Of a stretch of 64,000 nt of DNA, positions 20,201 through 30,309 are shown in pieces (positions within the stretch are counted from its first letter, which is position 1; each line of letters starts with the position of its first letter). The translations under genes were made by a program, and so were the position numbers. Source of the stretch: Sporosarcina ureae. GTDB taxonomy: Bacteria; Bacillota; Bacilli; Bacillales_A; Planococcaceae. The notes under the pieces are model-generated. The model searched no databases and was not told the origin of the DNA. It was given only the letters and a program-made list of their open reading frames with translations. The stretch spans positions 1 to 64,000 of the forward strand of contig NZ_JARIEA010000071.1 in assembly GCF_029267015.1 (NCBI RefSeq), written 5' to 3'.

Positions 20201-21078
20201 TAAAAGGTAAGAAAATTATTCTGGTAGGCGACCATCACCAGTTGCCGCCGCTAGTAGGGCAAGAAACGATGGACGAACTAGTGGATCAACAAAAAGATCC
20301 AGAAGTGCAACGAGAAATGAAGAAATTGCTCAATGAATCATTATTTGAACGCCTATTCCGAACGTTGCCAAAGCAAAATAAAACGATGCTCAGTATTCAG
20401 TATCGTATGCATGAAAAAATTATGGCTACAATTGCACCGTTCTATAAAGAAGGTAACTATCAATTACAATGTGGACTTCCCAACTCAGATGAATTACGGG
20501 ATCACCTTCTAGAAAGCAAGAACATCACAAGAAAAGATCATTTATTATGGTTGGACACACCTAATACCCCGTCATTTTTCGAAGCGCAAGTCAAAGGCGG
20601 AACAAGTCGTTTCAATGAAGCGGAACTGACTGTCATTCAAGAAACATTGCTCGATATTGAACAGGCTACGGAAAATGCTAAAAAAGATGGCTTGATGAAA
20701 CCTGATGAAAAGAAAAGTGTAGGTGTAATTAGTTTTTATGGAGAACAAGTGAAGCGAATTGACCGACTTATTCAGCAAGAGATTCGTCCGAAACAATTGC
20801 ATTGTCGCACCGGTTCGGTAGATAAATTTCAAGGTATGGAAATGGACATTATTATATTGAGCTTCGTCAGAAATCATGGAGAAAAAAGTGGAGATATTGG
20901 ATTCGCCAAAGACTATCGACGATTGAATGTGGCATTATCACGAGCGCGAGAGTTGCTGATTATTGTCGGTAGTTCCGAGATGTTCACCGTCAGAACAAAG
21001 AATTCCACGACGCGAGATATGTATAAACAGTTGAGGGAAGTAGTAGAACATCAAGGTGGATTTCGTAAAATAGAATAG
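17245..21078 (+). CDS. Large SF1 (Upf1/Dna2-like) AAA helicase with long coiled-coil insertion
   Basis: 1277 aa; Walker A IQGPPGTGKTTVI; DEVSKATPPELLLPML, VGDHHQLPP; VDKFQGMEMDIIILSFVR; RRLNVALSRARELLIIVG. Confidence 0.88.
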   Translation: MSPVQNIEMIPCSLEITKNARKGLEQWFLSEEAFVSSESTFDIHIEKKPENRMGNQSYALFFDPKTNKRFAKEVQQRVAVMECVLKPDGLLATGFHVRGAREPVQTNRRLHTAIKFRLNRSGVAIPIEFYTKLRQLPVAEERSEYVKKRIESWEGYLQIAEKNADVEDINCTFTQASFTSDFTKLRLQCNDLQTKNWKQLRGFSVKMNELSTDIGQIVDTQKGQKIIVVELNQRFQKKARSEQWLPTRNKSIVLTNFAELSQIRRLRKGFKDLQDGLAANGNLERVLFEERPVVQINNKQPQLEFHNNLNEFQQEAVSGAMKAHDLFVIQGPPGTGKTTVISEICYQNVKAGLRTLVASQSNLAVDNALGRLLTDPATRILRYGRSESIEEEGKRFMEENVALHWRNETIETVQATRAVYRTKDIELQKRADQLSELIIQNTELKLSLTEQLKVQNIVQEKLKKLKSEYFSRKSLLDQAIRRLSQKQQIVEQIESDLAQRTEEIELLRDQLHSELSKVELLAQVEKWSNQQQLLIQAQTYIKLQSELQSNTEAIQKSEEEKQELPSRKQMLEETYSEVLSQTKMKDIQTILSVNHIELPIHITLRNNDLQKIIKSIESGEYSYEFQEWKELHERFQTAISKTQSLLQTHRYPVETIDKRSTENFKTIQEMHDMIDRLGKFLINPTTKKVLQNKEISSAKTEVLQKIAQGMSLFYGKEEIVRAKGIELQQQKVHSVKEVFAEVKHEILRFLQHELQKTQLEIQRKDEHNQELHSKQTEVEGRIKEWLQKNELPEKQWEESQLIEEINQLETMIGECRQQIKKVTQLTATITTSELKCSQAKQKLEAEIEEVIVVERKTQQLTDEQHQRQQEIEELAVQLKPDIKDQLEKVEKVLAQTEPQQAEVAKEQQQLPILQELQAQWEELLQEANDYDLDEIRKLYIDHANVIGTTCVASASKKFMDEYPVFDVVIIDEVSKATPPELLLPMLKGKKIILVGDHHQLPPLVGQETMDELVDQQKDPEVQREMKKLLNESLFERLFRTLPKQNKTMLSIQYRMHEKIMATIAPFYKEGNYQLQCGLPNSDELRDHLLESKNITRKDHLLWLDTPNTPSFFEAQVKGGTSRFNEAELTVIQETLLDIEQATENAKKDGLMKPDEKKSVGVISFYGEQVKRIDRLIQQEIRPKQLHCRTGSVDKFQGMEMDIIILSFVRNHGEKSGDIGFAKDYRRLNVALSRARELLIIVGSSEMFTVRTKNSTTRDMYKQLREVVEHQGGFRKIE

Positions 21079-21097
21079 ATGCAAGGAGGGTGAGTAG

Positions 21098-21832
21098 ATG
21101 GATTCGATTCGAAAAAAGTTGCAGCAAGAATTGCAACGACAGCCCGATATCCAAATACAACAATCAGACAGCTGGGGATTGCCGGTTGAGCTCATCAATA
21201 TACCCTACACAACGAGTAAGCGTACAACTATGGACATATTAATGAAAATGATATTGCTGACGATTCAACGACTAGAAGTGTCTGAATCAAAAAAGATCGC
21301 AGAATTTCTTGCGGTCGAGCCGCTATTCGTCGAGAATTTATTTAGCAAAATGGAAGCTTCACGGATGATCGAATGGCGAAAAGAAAGTGTTGAGCTGACG
21401 AGTATCGGTGTAAAACAATTGCAAGCAGGTGTTTACGAACATCCACCTAAAAAGGAAGAAAACAAGTTTTACTATAGTGCGTATCATGATTCGATTTTAT
21501 GTCAGCAACCTGAAAAGATCTTTACAGCAAAAGTTAAAGAATTCCGATTAGCCAAGAAGTATTCAAGCAAAGCGCAAGCGTTAACTGATGATCAGTTGCG
21601 CATAGCACTTCTCGCGGTCGATGCTGAAACAGCTGAAGGCATGCTTCAGAAGGTTATTGATAAGATAGAGATACCACAAATTTTAGATAGTCAATTGATT
21701 CCTTGTGTAGAATTTTATCTATATGATCGTTCAGAAAAGAAGCACTTTACTAGGGTGTGGAATACATTAACGGAAGAGTGGGACGAATGTTTGGAGAAGA
21801 TCATCGATGAACAAGCTCCTCTTCGAAAATGA
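21098..21832 (+). CDS. Helicase-associated hypothetical protein with winged-helix-like segment
   Basis: 244 aa, starts 19 nt after helicase stop, GGAGGGTG SD; ESKKIAEFLAVEPLFVENLFSKMEASRMIEW.. resembles wHTH. Confidence 0.7.
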   Translation: MDSIRKKLQQELQRQPDIQIQQSDSWGLPVELINIPYTTSKRTTMDILMKMILLTIQRLEVSESKKIAEFLAVEPLFVENLFSKMEASRMIEWRKESVELTSIGVKQLQAGVYEHPPKKEENKFYYSAYHDSILCQQPEKIFTAKVKEFRLAKKYSSKAQALTDDQLRIALLAVDAETAEGMLQKVIDKIEIPQILDSQLIPCVEFYLYDRSEKKHFTRVWNTLTEEWDECLEKIIDEQAPLRK

Positions 21833-21866
21833 AAAAGACCGGGGGGAATTTTCCCGGTCTTTTTGC
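21831..21866. terminator. Terminator
   Basis: GAAAAAGACCGGGggggaattttCCCGGTCTTTTTG. Confidence 0.85.
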
Positions 21867-21871
21867 CGTTA

Positions 21872-22030
21872 TTATTTACGTTTTTTCTGTTGAGTAGGAG
21901 CTTTGCGTAATTCAGCAAGTTCTTTCGACATTTCTTCTTTCATGTCTTTCGGGGCAATCGTCTGGTTCTTTGGAGTTTGTGGTAATGAACCGGCAGAATT
22001 ACTTCCTTTTTTGTGTTCATCTCTTCCCAT
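21872..22030 (-). CDS. Small YfhD-like protein
   Basis: MGRDEHKKGSNSAGSLPQTPKNQ...; family assignment from memory only. Confidence 0.45.
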   Translation of the reverse strand: MGRDEHKKGSNSAGSLPQTPKNQTIAPKDMKEEMSKELAELRKAPTQQKKRK

Positions 22031-22190
22031 ATCTGATTCTCCCTTCTCTTGATACCTTCTCAAGTAAGTTGGATCAAAATTGAAAAGTTATACGCATAGA
22101 TGAAGATCAATTTAGTCGATAACTATAAAAATTGATGAATTCTATTCCATAAGCCTTTCTATCGAAAAACGGCTTATTTAGTCGTCTGGT

Positions 22191-22215
22191 GTTTAGTACG
22201 TAGCGGATTGGGAAT
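22191..22215 (+). promoter_or_regulatory. Candidate sigma-B promoter
   Basis: GTTTAG-N13-GGGAAT upstream of KGG-repeat gene. Confidence 0.7.
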
Positions 22216-22268
22216 ATATGCATTAAGCATCAGGATTCGTAAAACGACTAGTAGGAGGAATACTATAT

Positions 22269-22553
22269 ATGGCTAACCAACAAAACACCGAACAGGAAAA
22301 GAAAATGTCTTTGGAAGAGGCAGGACGTAAAGGCGGTCAAGCAACCTCTAAAAAACACGATAAAGAATTCTATGAACAGATAGGGCGTAAAGGTGGGGAA
22401 GCCACAGCCCAGAAACATAGTAGTGAGTTTTACAGAGAAATCGGACGTAAAGGTGGAAAAGCAACTTCTGAGAAACACGATAAAAATTTCTATGAGAAAA
22501 TTGGACGTAAGGGTGGAGAAGCAAGAGCCCAGCAAAATAAAAGTATGAGTTAA
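22269..22553 (+). CDS. GsiB-like KGG-repeat general stress protein
   Basis: Four GRKGG(Q/E/K)A repeats separated by KKHDKEFYEQI-type spacers. Confidence 0.9.
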   Translation: MANQQNTEQEKKMSLEEAGRKGGQATSKKHDKEFYEQIGRKGGEATAQKHSSEFYREIGRKGGKATSEKHDKNFYEKIGRKGGEARAQQNKSMS

Positions 22554-22714
22554 ATAAATGAACAGGAAGATATTCAATAAAAAAAGGCATGCCCGAAGCG
22601 GTCATTTCGATTCGGGTATGTCTATTTTAGTGTGTATAACTATAAACTATATAAATCTACTCTTGTTTCTAAGGAAGCAGTACAGTATAACTGTTATATG
22701 CAGAAGTAAAGGAA

Positions 22715-24073
22715 ATGGGTGAGAATATGGAACAACGAAAAGAACAATGGTCTTCTAAGCTTGGGTTTATTATGTCTTCAGCTGGTGCAGCAATTGGTCT
22801 AGGGGCGATTTGGAAGTTCCCTTACGTTACAGGTATGAGTGGAGGCGGAGCGTTCTTCCTGTTATTCATCGTGTTTACGATTTTAATCGGTTTACCTATG
22901 TTGATATCTGAATTCATTATTGGACGCAGTTCAGGTAAAGAAGCAATTAGCGCGTATAAAAAGCTAGCGCCGACTGGTGCCTGGTCTTGGATAGGTAAGC
23001 TCGGTGTAGCAGGATGTTTTCTTTTACTATCTTTCTATAGTGTAGTCGGTGGTTGGGTGTTCGTGTATAGCGGATTGTCTATTGGCGGTAAAATTATTAG
23101 TGAAGGTGCTTCCTACTCAGAACAATTTGGCTCGATCGTTGGTTCACCACTAACAACTTTGATCGGCTTGCTTCTCTTTACAATTATTAATATATTGGTC
23201 GTCTCTTCAGGTGTACAAAACGGTATTGAAAAAGCGAATAAGTATATGATGCCTTTATTATTTGTGTTTTTTATTATTTTAGTTATTCGATCGTTGACGT
23301 TGCCGGGTGCAATGGAAGGGGTATCTTTCTTCCTGAAGCCTGACTTCTCCAGTATTACTAGAGATTCCGTATTGTATGCACTTGGACAATCATTCTTCTC
23401 ATTGGCAGTAGGATTTTCGTGTATGGTAACATATAGTTCCTATTTGAAAAAAGACGTTAGCCTGACTTCATCTGCAACTTCTGTTGTTGGCATGAATTTA
23501 TTTGTTTCTTTGCTTGCGGGTCTGGCCATTTTTCCAGCAGTATTTGCATTTGGTCAAGAACCAGCTGCAGGACCTGAATTATTGTTCATGGTGTTGCCAG
23601 CAGTGTTCTCTCAGTTACCGCTCGGTCAAGTATTTTTAGCATTGTTTTTAATTTTATTCCTCTTTGCTACATTGACTTCCTCATTTAGTTTGTATGAGAT
23701 TATTGTGGCGGCGATGACGGCGAGTGGTAAGCGAACGCGCAAATCCGTGACATGGTTGATAGGTGCGGTTGTATTCATCGCAGCTATACCTTCTGCCTTA
23801 TCATCCAGTACATTGTCAGGTTTCTTGATATTTGATAAGAGTATTTTTGATGCGACAGATTATTTGGTCAGTAATATTTTACTTCCGGCAGGTTGTTTGT
23901 TGATTGCGTTATTTATTGTTCGCAAGATGGACCAGGTGTTGGTACGTGATGAGTTCACACAGTACCATACGCAGTCTAAAGGTTTTTATCCGCTCTGGCA
24001 CTTTTTGATGAAGTGGATAGTGCCATTGACGATTATTGTAGTGTTCTTGAATACGCTTGGGATTGTGAAGTAA
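22715..24073 (+). CDS. Sodium-dependent transporter, SNF/NSS family
   Basis: 452 aa; SSAGAAIGLGAIWKFPYVTGMSGGGAFFLLF. Confidence 0.92.
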   Translation: MGENMEQRKEQWSSKLGFIMSSAGAAIGLGAIWKFPYVTGMSGGGAFFLLFIVFTILIGLPMLISEFIIGRSSGKEAISAYKKLAPTGAWSWIGKLGVAGCFLLLSFYSVVGGWVFVYSGLSIGGKIISEGASYSEQFGSIVGSPLTTLIGLLLFTIINILVVSSGVQNGIEKANKYMMPLLFVFFIILVIRSLTLPGAMEGVSFFLKPDFSSITRDSVLYALGQSFFSLAVGFSCMVTYSSYLKKDVSLTSSATSVVGMNLFVSLLAGLAIFPAVFAFGQEPAAGPELLFMVLPAVFSQLPLGQVFLALFLILFLFATLTSSFSLYEIIVAAMTASGKRTRKSVTWLIGAVVFIAAIPSALSSSTLSGFLIFDKSIFDATDYLVSNILLPAGCLLIALFIVRKMDQVLVRDEFTQYHTQSKGFYPLWHFLMKWIVPLTIIVVFLNTLGIVK

Positions 24074-24307
24074 GTGAATGGGCACCGTTGATATGCGTTC
24101 TAAGCGGATGTGTTTGCTCTAAAACGAAAATGCCAATCCACTCACTAATTCCTCATTTTAATATACTATCGAGACTTCCTACTAGGGGAGTCTTTTTCTA
24201 TGTAAAAATTAAAGTTCCAATGGATTGATTTGACTTAAAGGTATCTAAATTGTATAATACCTATTAAACATGTTGGAATAATATATTTTGACTGGAGTGT
24301 GGAAGAA

Positions 24308-25111
24308 ATGCAAAAAAACATCACGATTCGTTCTGGGGAAAATAATTTGTCGGGTGCGTTGCATTTGCCTGAATATAGAGAAGAAGCTATACCGTTGCTT
24401 ATATTTATACATGGTTTTGTAGGTAGTAAAGTAGGGGAACATCGTCTATTTGTTAAAGCCGCCCGATATTTCACAGAGTGTGGATATGGGGTATTCCGCT
24501 TTGACTTTAGTGGGTGTGGCGAAAGTGACGGAGATTATGCAGATGTAACCTTGACTAATCAATTAAAAGAAGTACAGGATGTCGTGGATTATTTAAGTTC
24601 GATTCGCGGTATAGATAAAGAACGAATTTCATTAGTAGGACACAGTATGGGAGGGGCAGTTGCGTCGCTGACGGCAGCGAGCGATTCACGGATTAAACAA
24701 CTGATTCTCTGGTCACCGGTAGGTACACCATACGAAGACATAGCGGGAATTCTTGGACCGAAAGCGGTTCATGAAATCTCAAGGCAAGGCCGTCATGACT
24801 ATCACGGATTTATGATCAGCCAAACTTTCCTTAAAGATTTGAAAAGGCATCAGCCTATCGAAGCAATTCGTTCATTTATGGGACCAGTGCATATTGTTCA
24901 TGCAAAAGAAGATGAACAAATATCAATAGAACATACGAGACGATACGTCAACTCACTCAATAAGCGCTTGAACGGAGAGCGTGTAATAGAACAATATATT
25001 GAACAGGCTGATCATACATTTTCAAGCTATTCTTTTGAAAATGAATTGTTTGATAAAAGCTTGACGTGGCTTGAAAGAAATAGACTAAAGCAGCTTGCAT
25101 TGCAACTATAA
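24308..25111 (+). CDS. Alpha/beta hydrolase (esterase)
   Basis: FIHGFVGSKVGEHRLF; VGHSMGG nucleophile elbow; sigma-A promoter TTGACT-N17-TATAAT upstream. Confidence 0.85.
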   Translation: MQKNITIRSGENNLSGALHLPEYREEAIPLLIFIHGFVGSKVGEHRLFVKAARYFTECGYGVFRFDFSGCGESDGDYADVTLTNQLKEVQDVVDYLSSIRGIDKERISLVGHSMGGAVASLTAASDSRIKQLILWSPVGTPYEDIAGILGPKAVHEISRQGRHDYHGFMISQTFLKDLKRHQPIEAIRSFMGPVHIVHAKEDEQISIEHTRRYVNSLNKRLNGERVIEQYIEQADHTFSSYSFENELFDKSLTWLERNRLKQLALQL

Positions 25112-25119
25112 ATTGATAA

Positions 25120-25157
25120 ACACCTCCCGCTTAAGAGAATTGCGGGAGGTGTTTTTA
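25120..25157 (+). terminator. Terminator
   Basis: ACACCTCCCGC..GCGGGAGGTGTTTTT. Confidence 0.8.
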
Positions 25158-25252
25158 ATCAATAAAAGGCGGGCTGCTTACCCGTTTCCGCGGATAAGCA
25201 GCCCTAAATTGGAATGTAGGATAAAACTGGAGATAAGGAAAGAAGAAAAAAT

Positions 25253-25879
25253 TTACTTTGCCGCTGTTTTACCAGCTTGGATGAAACGCTCATTGACAAC
25301 GTCCCAGTCCACAGTATGCCACCAATTTTGTACGAATTCGGGGCGGCGGTTCTGATACGCTAAATAATAAGCATGTTCCCAAACATCGATGACGAGTAAT
25401 GGAGTTTTACCATCCTTCAATGGCGTATCTTGGTTTGGCGTGCTCATGACTTCTAGCTCTCCGTCATTTAGCACTAACCAGCCATATCCACTGCCGAAGC
25501 GACTGATCGCCGCTTTAGACAAGATATCTTGAAAATTATCAAATGTAGTAAAATACTTATCGATTTCTCTCTTGATATCTGCTGAAGGTTCACCTTTGCT
25601 TTTTGGCGTCATAGATTCCCAGAATAAGCTGTGACAGTAATGTCCACCACCATTGTTTTGAACAGCAGTGCGTATCTCTTCAGGTACCTGACTGAGATCA
25701 GTCAATATGGTTTCAAGAGATTGAGATTGCAACTCTTCTTGATTTTCTAATGCCGCATTCAAGTTATTGACATACGTTTGATGATGTTTGCCGTGGTGAA
25801 TCTCCAATGTACGTGCATCGATATACGGTTCCAGAGCGTCTACTGCATAAGGCAAAGCAGGAAGAACAAATGGCTTCAA
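25253..25879 (-). CDS. sodA: Fe/Mn superoxide dismutase
   Basis: TTG start after GGAGGTG; LPALPYAVDALEPYIDARTLEIHHGKHHQTYVNNLN; DVWEHAYYLAYQNRR. Confidence 0.93.
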   Translation of the reverse strand: MKPFVLPALPYAVDALEPYIDARTLEIHHGKHHQTYVNNLNAALENQEELQSQSLETILTDLSQVPEEIRTAVQNNGGGHYCHSLFWESMTPKSKGEPSADIKREIDKYFTTFDNFQDILSKAAISRFGSGYGWLVLNDGELEVMSTPNQDTPLKDGKTPLLVIDVWEHAYYLAYQNRRPEFVQNWWHTVDWDVVNERFIQAGKTAAK

Positions 25880-25916
25880 ATTTTCACCTCCAAAGAAACT
25901 ATAGAAAACGTTAAAA

Positions 25917-25951
25917 GTTTCCCTAAGGAAATAATGTTTCCTTAAGGCAAC
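25917..25951 (-). promoter_or_regulatory. Tandem MntR-like operators upstream of sodA
   Basis: Minus strand GTTGCCTTAAGGAAAC and ATTTCCTTAGGGAAAC at 19-bp period. Confidence 0.5.
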
Positions 25952-26097
25952 ATTAATAAAGAAATGAAAGTTTTGCAAGGCTTTTTTGTTAAAGAACTAG
26001 TAAATGAGTCGAAAGAACTGCTGTGAATTCAAGTTTAAAGCTTTAATTAATTAATTAATGCTAAAAGACTTTTTCAGCACATATTTGTAGTTAGCAA

Positions 26098-26122
26098 GTT
26101 TACATGATTTTAGGAAGGGAAT
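26098..26122 (+). promoter_or_regulatory. Candidate sigma-B promoter
   Basis: GTTTAC-N13-GGGAAT. Confidence 0.55.
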
Positions 26123-26147
26123 AGTTCTACAAAGCGAGGGATGCCAA

Positions 26148-28073
26148 ATGTTTAAGCCACTGATTGTTTTTATAACTATAGTTTTATGTAGCATGACTAG
26201 TACTACTACCTCTTCGTCTGTTCAAGCAGCACAATCAACCGGTACAATTAGTGTTGTGTCATTTGATGGATTGGGTTATCAAGACGCACAGAGATATATA
26301 GATAAAGGAATCATGTTGAATTTAGAAGGATTTCAAAAAGAGGCTGCTTATGCGACGGATTTCATTACAGTTACACCTTCACTAACTGCGCCATCACATG
26401 CGACAATGGCGAGCGGTGCAGCACCTTCCAAGACGGGGATTGTGAGTAATCAGTTTCACTCGTCAGGTGAAAAAGTAAAAGATGATCAAAGTGGATTTGC
26501 ACAAACGTTAGGCGTTACACCTATATGGAAAGAAGCGAGAAATCAAGGGAAAGTAACAGCGACGGTCTCTTTCCCCGATTCGAATCCTGAAAATGCTTCT
26601 GCTGCTACGTACGCTGTGTATTCAGGCGGGACCTTAGCGGATTCGAACCTTCATCATTTGAAATTTTTACCTATAGATGATCAACGCGTTAAACAATTAA
26701 CTGCAACCACAACGACAGAAGTAGAAGAAGCTGTAATCACATTAGATATAAAAAACTCACCTTCCCAACAGTTATATGTGTTGCGAACAGAAGAGCAAAA
26801 ACCGGAACTTTATATTTCAATGGATCCTAAACAAATAGGAGAAAAAGTATCAGTAAATGACTGGGTCAGTATCGTGCTGGACCTACCAGACTTCGATAGT
26901 GCAGGATTCTATATAAAACTGAAAGGAGATCCTGAAGATAAAGAGAAGCTAAAGTTATTTCAAGGTACTGTAATGGGAGGGTTGTACAAGGGTCCTGATC
27001 AATTCACGGACGAGATTGAATCTGAATTTGGATTTTATCCCGCGGCTGATGAGATAGATGCCTTCAAAAATGGAGATATTACAAGAGAAGAATATGAGCA
27101 AGTAGGCGAACGTTTTGCAAATTGGGTGACGGATGTCAGCTTATATATTAAAGATCACTATCAACCAGACTTATTATTTTATTATTATCCAGTCGTAGAT
27201 ACTGAACTGCATAACTTTTTATTGAGAGAACCTGCCCAGCCGGGATATGAATTATCGAATGTGTTGGAAAAAGAGAAATATGTTAGCTGGGCATTTGGGC
27301 AAGCGGACCGAGCGATTGGGCGAATCAAAAATAATCTTAACCCTGAAGATCACTTGTTGATTGTTTCGGATCATGGTTTAGAACCAATCCATACGAGGCT
27401 TTCACCGAATAAAGAGCTTGAGAAAGCGGGACTGCTTGTAAAAGACGAAAAAGGAAATGTGGATACATCTAAGACGAAAGCGTATGCGGAAGCGAGTGGA
27501 ACGATTGCGCATGTGTATGTAAATCTAAAGGGCAGAGAGAAAAAAGGAATTGTAAAAGAAGAGGAATATGAACGAGTAAAGAATGAAATTGTATCAGTCT
27601 TTACCGATAAGACCGTTTTTTCTGCCCTGTCACAAGATCCTGAAAAAGTGGCTCATCCTATTTTGCGTTGGCTCACTGGTAAAGCGGACCTAGCCTATAC
27701 TTACCCGGCACCTTCAGTCTTATCTAAACAGAAAAATAGTGAAATTTCACCGTATGAAGCAGTTTGGACAGAAGAACAAGAAGAGTATGTAACATTTAAT
27801 AATGATAATAGTGGTGATGTATTCCTGTCTGCTGCTCCGGGATATTTGATGGGAAAAGACGCGGAAATTGCTGTCGAACCAACCCAAGAATTGGGGAGTC
27901 ATGGTGGTAATCCTGAGCGTTTGCCATTACGACCTATTCTATTTGCAGCAGGTCCTAAGATTAGCAGTGGAGAAATTAGTGAAAGAATAACGATGACCGA
28001 TATTGCACCAAGTCTATACAAACTACTAGATTTAGAACCGCCAGAATTTGTAGACGGTCAGGCCATTTGGTAA
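26148..28073 (+). CDS. Secreted alkaline phosphatase superfamily protein (type I phosphodiesterase/nucleotide pyrophosphatase-like)
   Basis: 641 aa with signal peptide; VVSFDGLGYQDAQ, TPSLTAPSHATMASGAAPSKTGIVSN, SDHGLEPI, GSHGG. Confidence 0.85.
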   Translation: MFKPLIVFITIVLCSMTSTTTSSSVQAAQSTGTISVVSFDGLGYQDAQRYIDKGIMLNLEGFQKEAAYATDFITVTPSLTAPSHATMASGAAPSKTGIVSNQFHSSGEKVKDDQSGFAQTLGVTPIWKEARNQGKVTATVSFPDSNPENASAATYAVYSGGTLADSNLHHLKFLPIDDQRVKQLTATTTTEVEEAVITLDIKNSPSQQLYVLRTEEQKPELYISMDPKQIGEKVSVNDWVSIVLDLPDFDSAGFYIKLKGDPEDKEKLKLFQGTVMGGLYKGPDQFTDEIESEFGFYPAADEIDAFKNGDITREEYEQVGERFANWVTDVSLYIKDHYQPDLLFYYYPVVDTELHNFLLREPAQPGYELSNVLEKEKYVSWAFGQADRAIGRIKNNLNPEDHLLIVSDHGLEPIHTRLSPNKELEKAGLLVKDEKGNVDTSKTKAYAEASGTIAHVYVNLKGREKKGIVKEEEYERVKNEIVSVFTDKTVFSALSQDPEKVAHPILRWLTGKADLAYTYPAPSVLSKQKNSEISPYEAVWTEEQEEYVTFNNDNSGDVFLSAAPGYLMGKDAEIAVEPTQELGSHGGNPERLPLRPILFAAGPKISSGEISERITMTDIAPSLYKLLDLEPPEFVDGQAIW

Positions 28074-28265
28074 GGGAAATAATTATGCAGTTAAAAGAGT
28101 AAGCATAACATTAGAAAAACTAGATTTTTTAAGAAGTGCGTAGGTATCAACTTTCCTAACGCACTTCTTTTTTCATTACTACATTCTCTTAATATATTAT
28201 TCTTTAAAAAAAGTTTCTTGCGTTTAATCAGAATAAAAGTATAATAATGATTAATGAGTTATTTC

Positions 28266-29315
28266 AGAAAAATGGAAATAGGTGAGCAAATGAACGAAAG
28301 AAAGAAATTACTTGAAGTTAAAGATTTGCAAACGACCTTTTTCACGGATTCGGGAGAAATTCCAGCAGTAGATCATGTGGACTTTTATGTGAGAGAAGGA
28401 GAAGTCTTGGGGATTGTTGGAGAATCTGGCTGTGGGAAGAGTGTAACCTCTTTATCTATTATGCAGTTGGTGCCGAGTCCGCCCGGGAAAATCACTGGAG
28501 GAGAAATCTTGTTTGAAGGTCAGGATCTCCTAAAAAAATCGGAGAAGGAAATGAGAGGAATTCGCGGAAACGATGTCGCGATGATTTTTCAGGAGCCTAT
28601 GACTTCACTAAACCCTCTTTTCACAATAGGTAATCAGATGTCTGAAGCAATTTCCCTTCATCAGAAAAAGTGGTCAAAAAAGCAGATTAAAGAACGGGCA
28701 ATTGAAATGTTGAAATTAGTCGGATTGCCTCGCTCTGAAGAAATTATGAAAGAATATCCTCATCAGCTATCAGGTGGTATGCGACAGCGTGTCATGATTG
28801 CTATGGCGCTTGTATGCGATCCAAAAGTTCTTATTGCAGATGAACCTACAACAGCACTTGATGTAACCATCCAAGCACAAATCCTGAAATTGATGCGGGA
28901 TCTAAATGAACGTATGAATACAGCGATCCTACTTATTACGCATGATTTAGGGGTAGTAGCTGAGACTTGTGAACGCGTAGTAGTTATGTATGCAGGGCAA
29001 GTTATTGAGGAAGCACCAACTCATGTGATTTTTGAAAATCCTTGTCACCCATATACTCGCGGATTGATTCAATCTGTTCCAGATATGCGGGATAAAAAAG
29101 ACCGTCTTTATTCCATTCCAGGCAATGTGCCGAAACCGGGATCCATCGAGACGGGTTGTAGATTCGCAGCAAGATGTGAAAGCGCTTTCTCGAGATGCTG
29201 GGTAGAAACGCCGGAATTGTACCGAAACTCCGAAAATCATCAAACTAGATGCTTCTTATATGACGAGCAAGAAGGAGTGACGAGTGCAAATGAGCAAACC
29301 GCTGCTAAAGGTTGA
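28266..29315 (+). CDS. Oligopeptide/dipeptide ABC transporter ATP-binding protein (OppD-like)
   Basis: [30 protein letters not shown]; oligopeptide C-terminal Cys-rich motif. Confidence 0.92.
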   Translation, partial: RKMEIGEQMNERKKLLEVKDLQTTFFTDSGEIPAVDHVDFYVREGEVLGIVGESGCGKSVTSLSIMQLVPSPPGKITGGEILFEGQDLLKKSEKEMRGIRGNDVAMIFQEPMTSLNPLFTIGNQMSEAISLHQKKWSKKQIKERAIEMLKLVGLPRSEEIMKEYPHQLSGGMRQRVMIAMALVCDPKVLIADEPTTALDVTIQAQILKLMRDLNERMNTAILLITHDLGVVAETCERVVVMYAGQVIEEAPTHVIFENPCHPYTRGLIQSVPDMRDKKDRLYSIPGNVPKPGSIETGCRFAARCESAFSRCWVETPELYRNSENHQTRCFLYDEQEGVTSANEQTAAKG

Positions 29316-30309
29316 AGGGTTGAAAAAGTACTTTCCCATACGTAAAGGATTAATTGGTAAAACAGTTGGTCACGTCAAGGCGATTGATAATATTTCTTTT
29401 CATGTCAATGAAGGCGAGACGCTTGGAATTGTAGGGGAAAGTGGTTGCGGTAAATCGACGACTGGTCGAACGATTATGCAGTTACTTGAACCTACAGAGG
29501 GAATAGTGGAATTTCAGGGTAGAGATCTAGCTAAACTACCTGCTAATGAAGTACGTAAGATTCGTAGAGATATCCAAATGGTCTTTCAGGATCCTTACGC
29601 TTCATTGAATCCACGGCATACAATCGGAAAAATTTTGGAGGAGCCGTTGATTGTCCATGGTGGTCACAATGCAAAAGACCGTCGTAAAAAGGTTGTAGAG
29701 TTCTTAAAGATTGTTGGTTTAAGTGAATATCATGCTAAGCGCTATCCTCATCAATTTAGTGGAGGGCAGCGTCAGCGTATCGGAATTGCTCGCGCGTTAA
29801 TGACGAATCCTAAATTGATTATTGCAGATGAGCCGGTATCTGCGCTGGACGTATCGATTCAGGCGCAAGTATTGAACTTAATGCAAGATTTGCAAAAAGA
29901 ATTTAACTTAACGTATATCTTCATTGCGCATGATCTCGGTGTTGTACGTCACATTAGTGATCGTGTAGCAGTTATGTACTTGGGGAAAATTGTAGAGATT
30001 ACGAAAAGTGAAGAACTCTATGCAAACCCACTCCATCCCTACACACAAGCTTTGTTGTCTGCGGTTCCTGTACCAGATCCAAATTACAAAAAGGAGCAAA
30101 TCATTATTGAAGGGGACATGCCTAGCCCGGCGAATCCTCCAAGTGGTTGTGCATTCCATACTCGCTGTCCGTTCAAAATGGATGTGTGTACGAAAGTAAC
30201 CCCTGTGTTAGCAGAGGAGAATATTGGTCATTCTGTTGCTTGCCATCTGTATACAGATGAAGGCAACGATGATATAGAAAGAAAAAAACAATTGGAGGGA
30301 TCTGTATGA
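29284..30309 (+). CDS. Oligopeptide/dipeptide ABC transporter ATP-binding protein (OppF-like)
   Basis: [32 protein letters not shown]; start GTG 29284 or ATG 29290. Confidence 0.92.
   Translation: MQMSKPLLKVEGLKKYFPIRKGLIGKTVGHVKAIDNISFHVNEGETLGIVGESGCGKSTTGRTIMQLLEPTEGIVEFQGRDLAKLPANEVRKIRRDIQMVFQDPYASLNPRHTIGKILEEPLIVHGGHNAKDRRKKVVEFLKIVGLSEYHAKRYPHQFSGGQRQRIGIARALMTNPKLIIADEPVSALDVSIQAQVLNLMQDLQKEFNLTYIFIAHDLGVVRHISDRVAVMYLGKIVEITKSEELYANPLHPYTQALLSAVPVPDPNYKKEQIIIEGDMPSPANPPSGCAFHTRCPFKMDVCTKVTPVLAEENIGHSVACHLYTDEGNDDIERKKQLEGSV

Noticed and set aside
22320-22535. Regular repeats (GGACGTAAAGGTGG...) as a CRISPR-like array
   Set aside because: They encode in-frame KGG protein repeats of a GsiB-like gene, and the spacers are conserved.
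26041-26060. TTAATTAATTAATTAA microsatellite
   Set aside because: Short low-complexity AT repeat; no supporting structure or homology.
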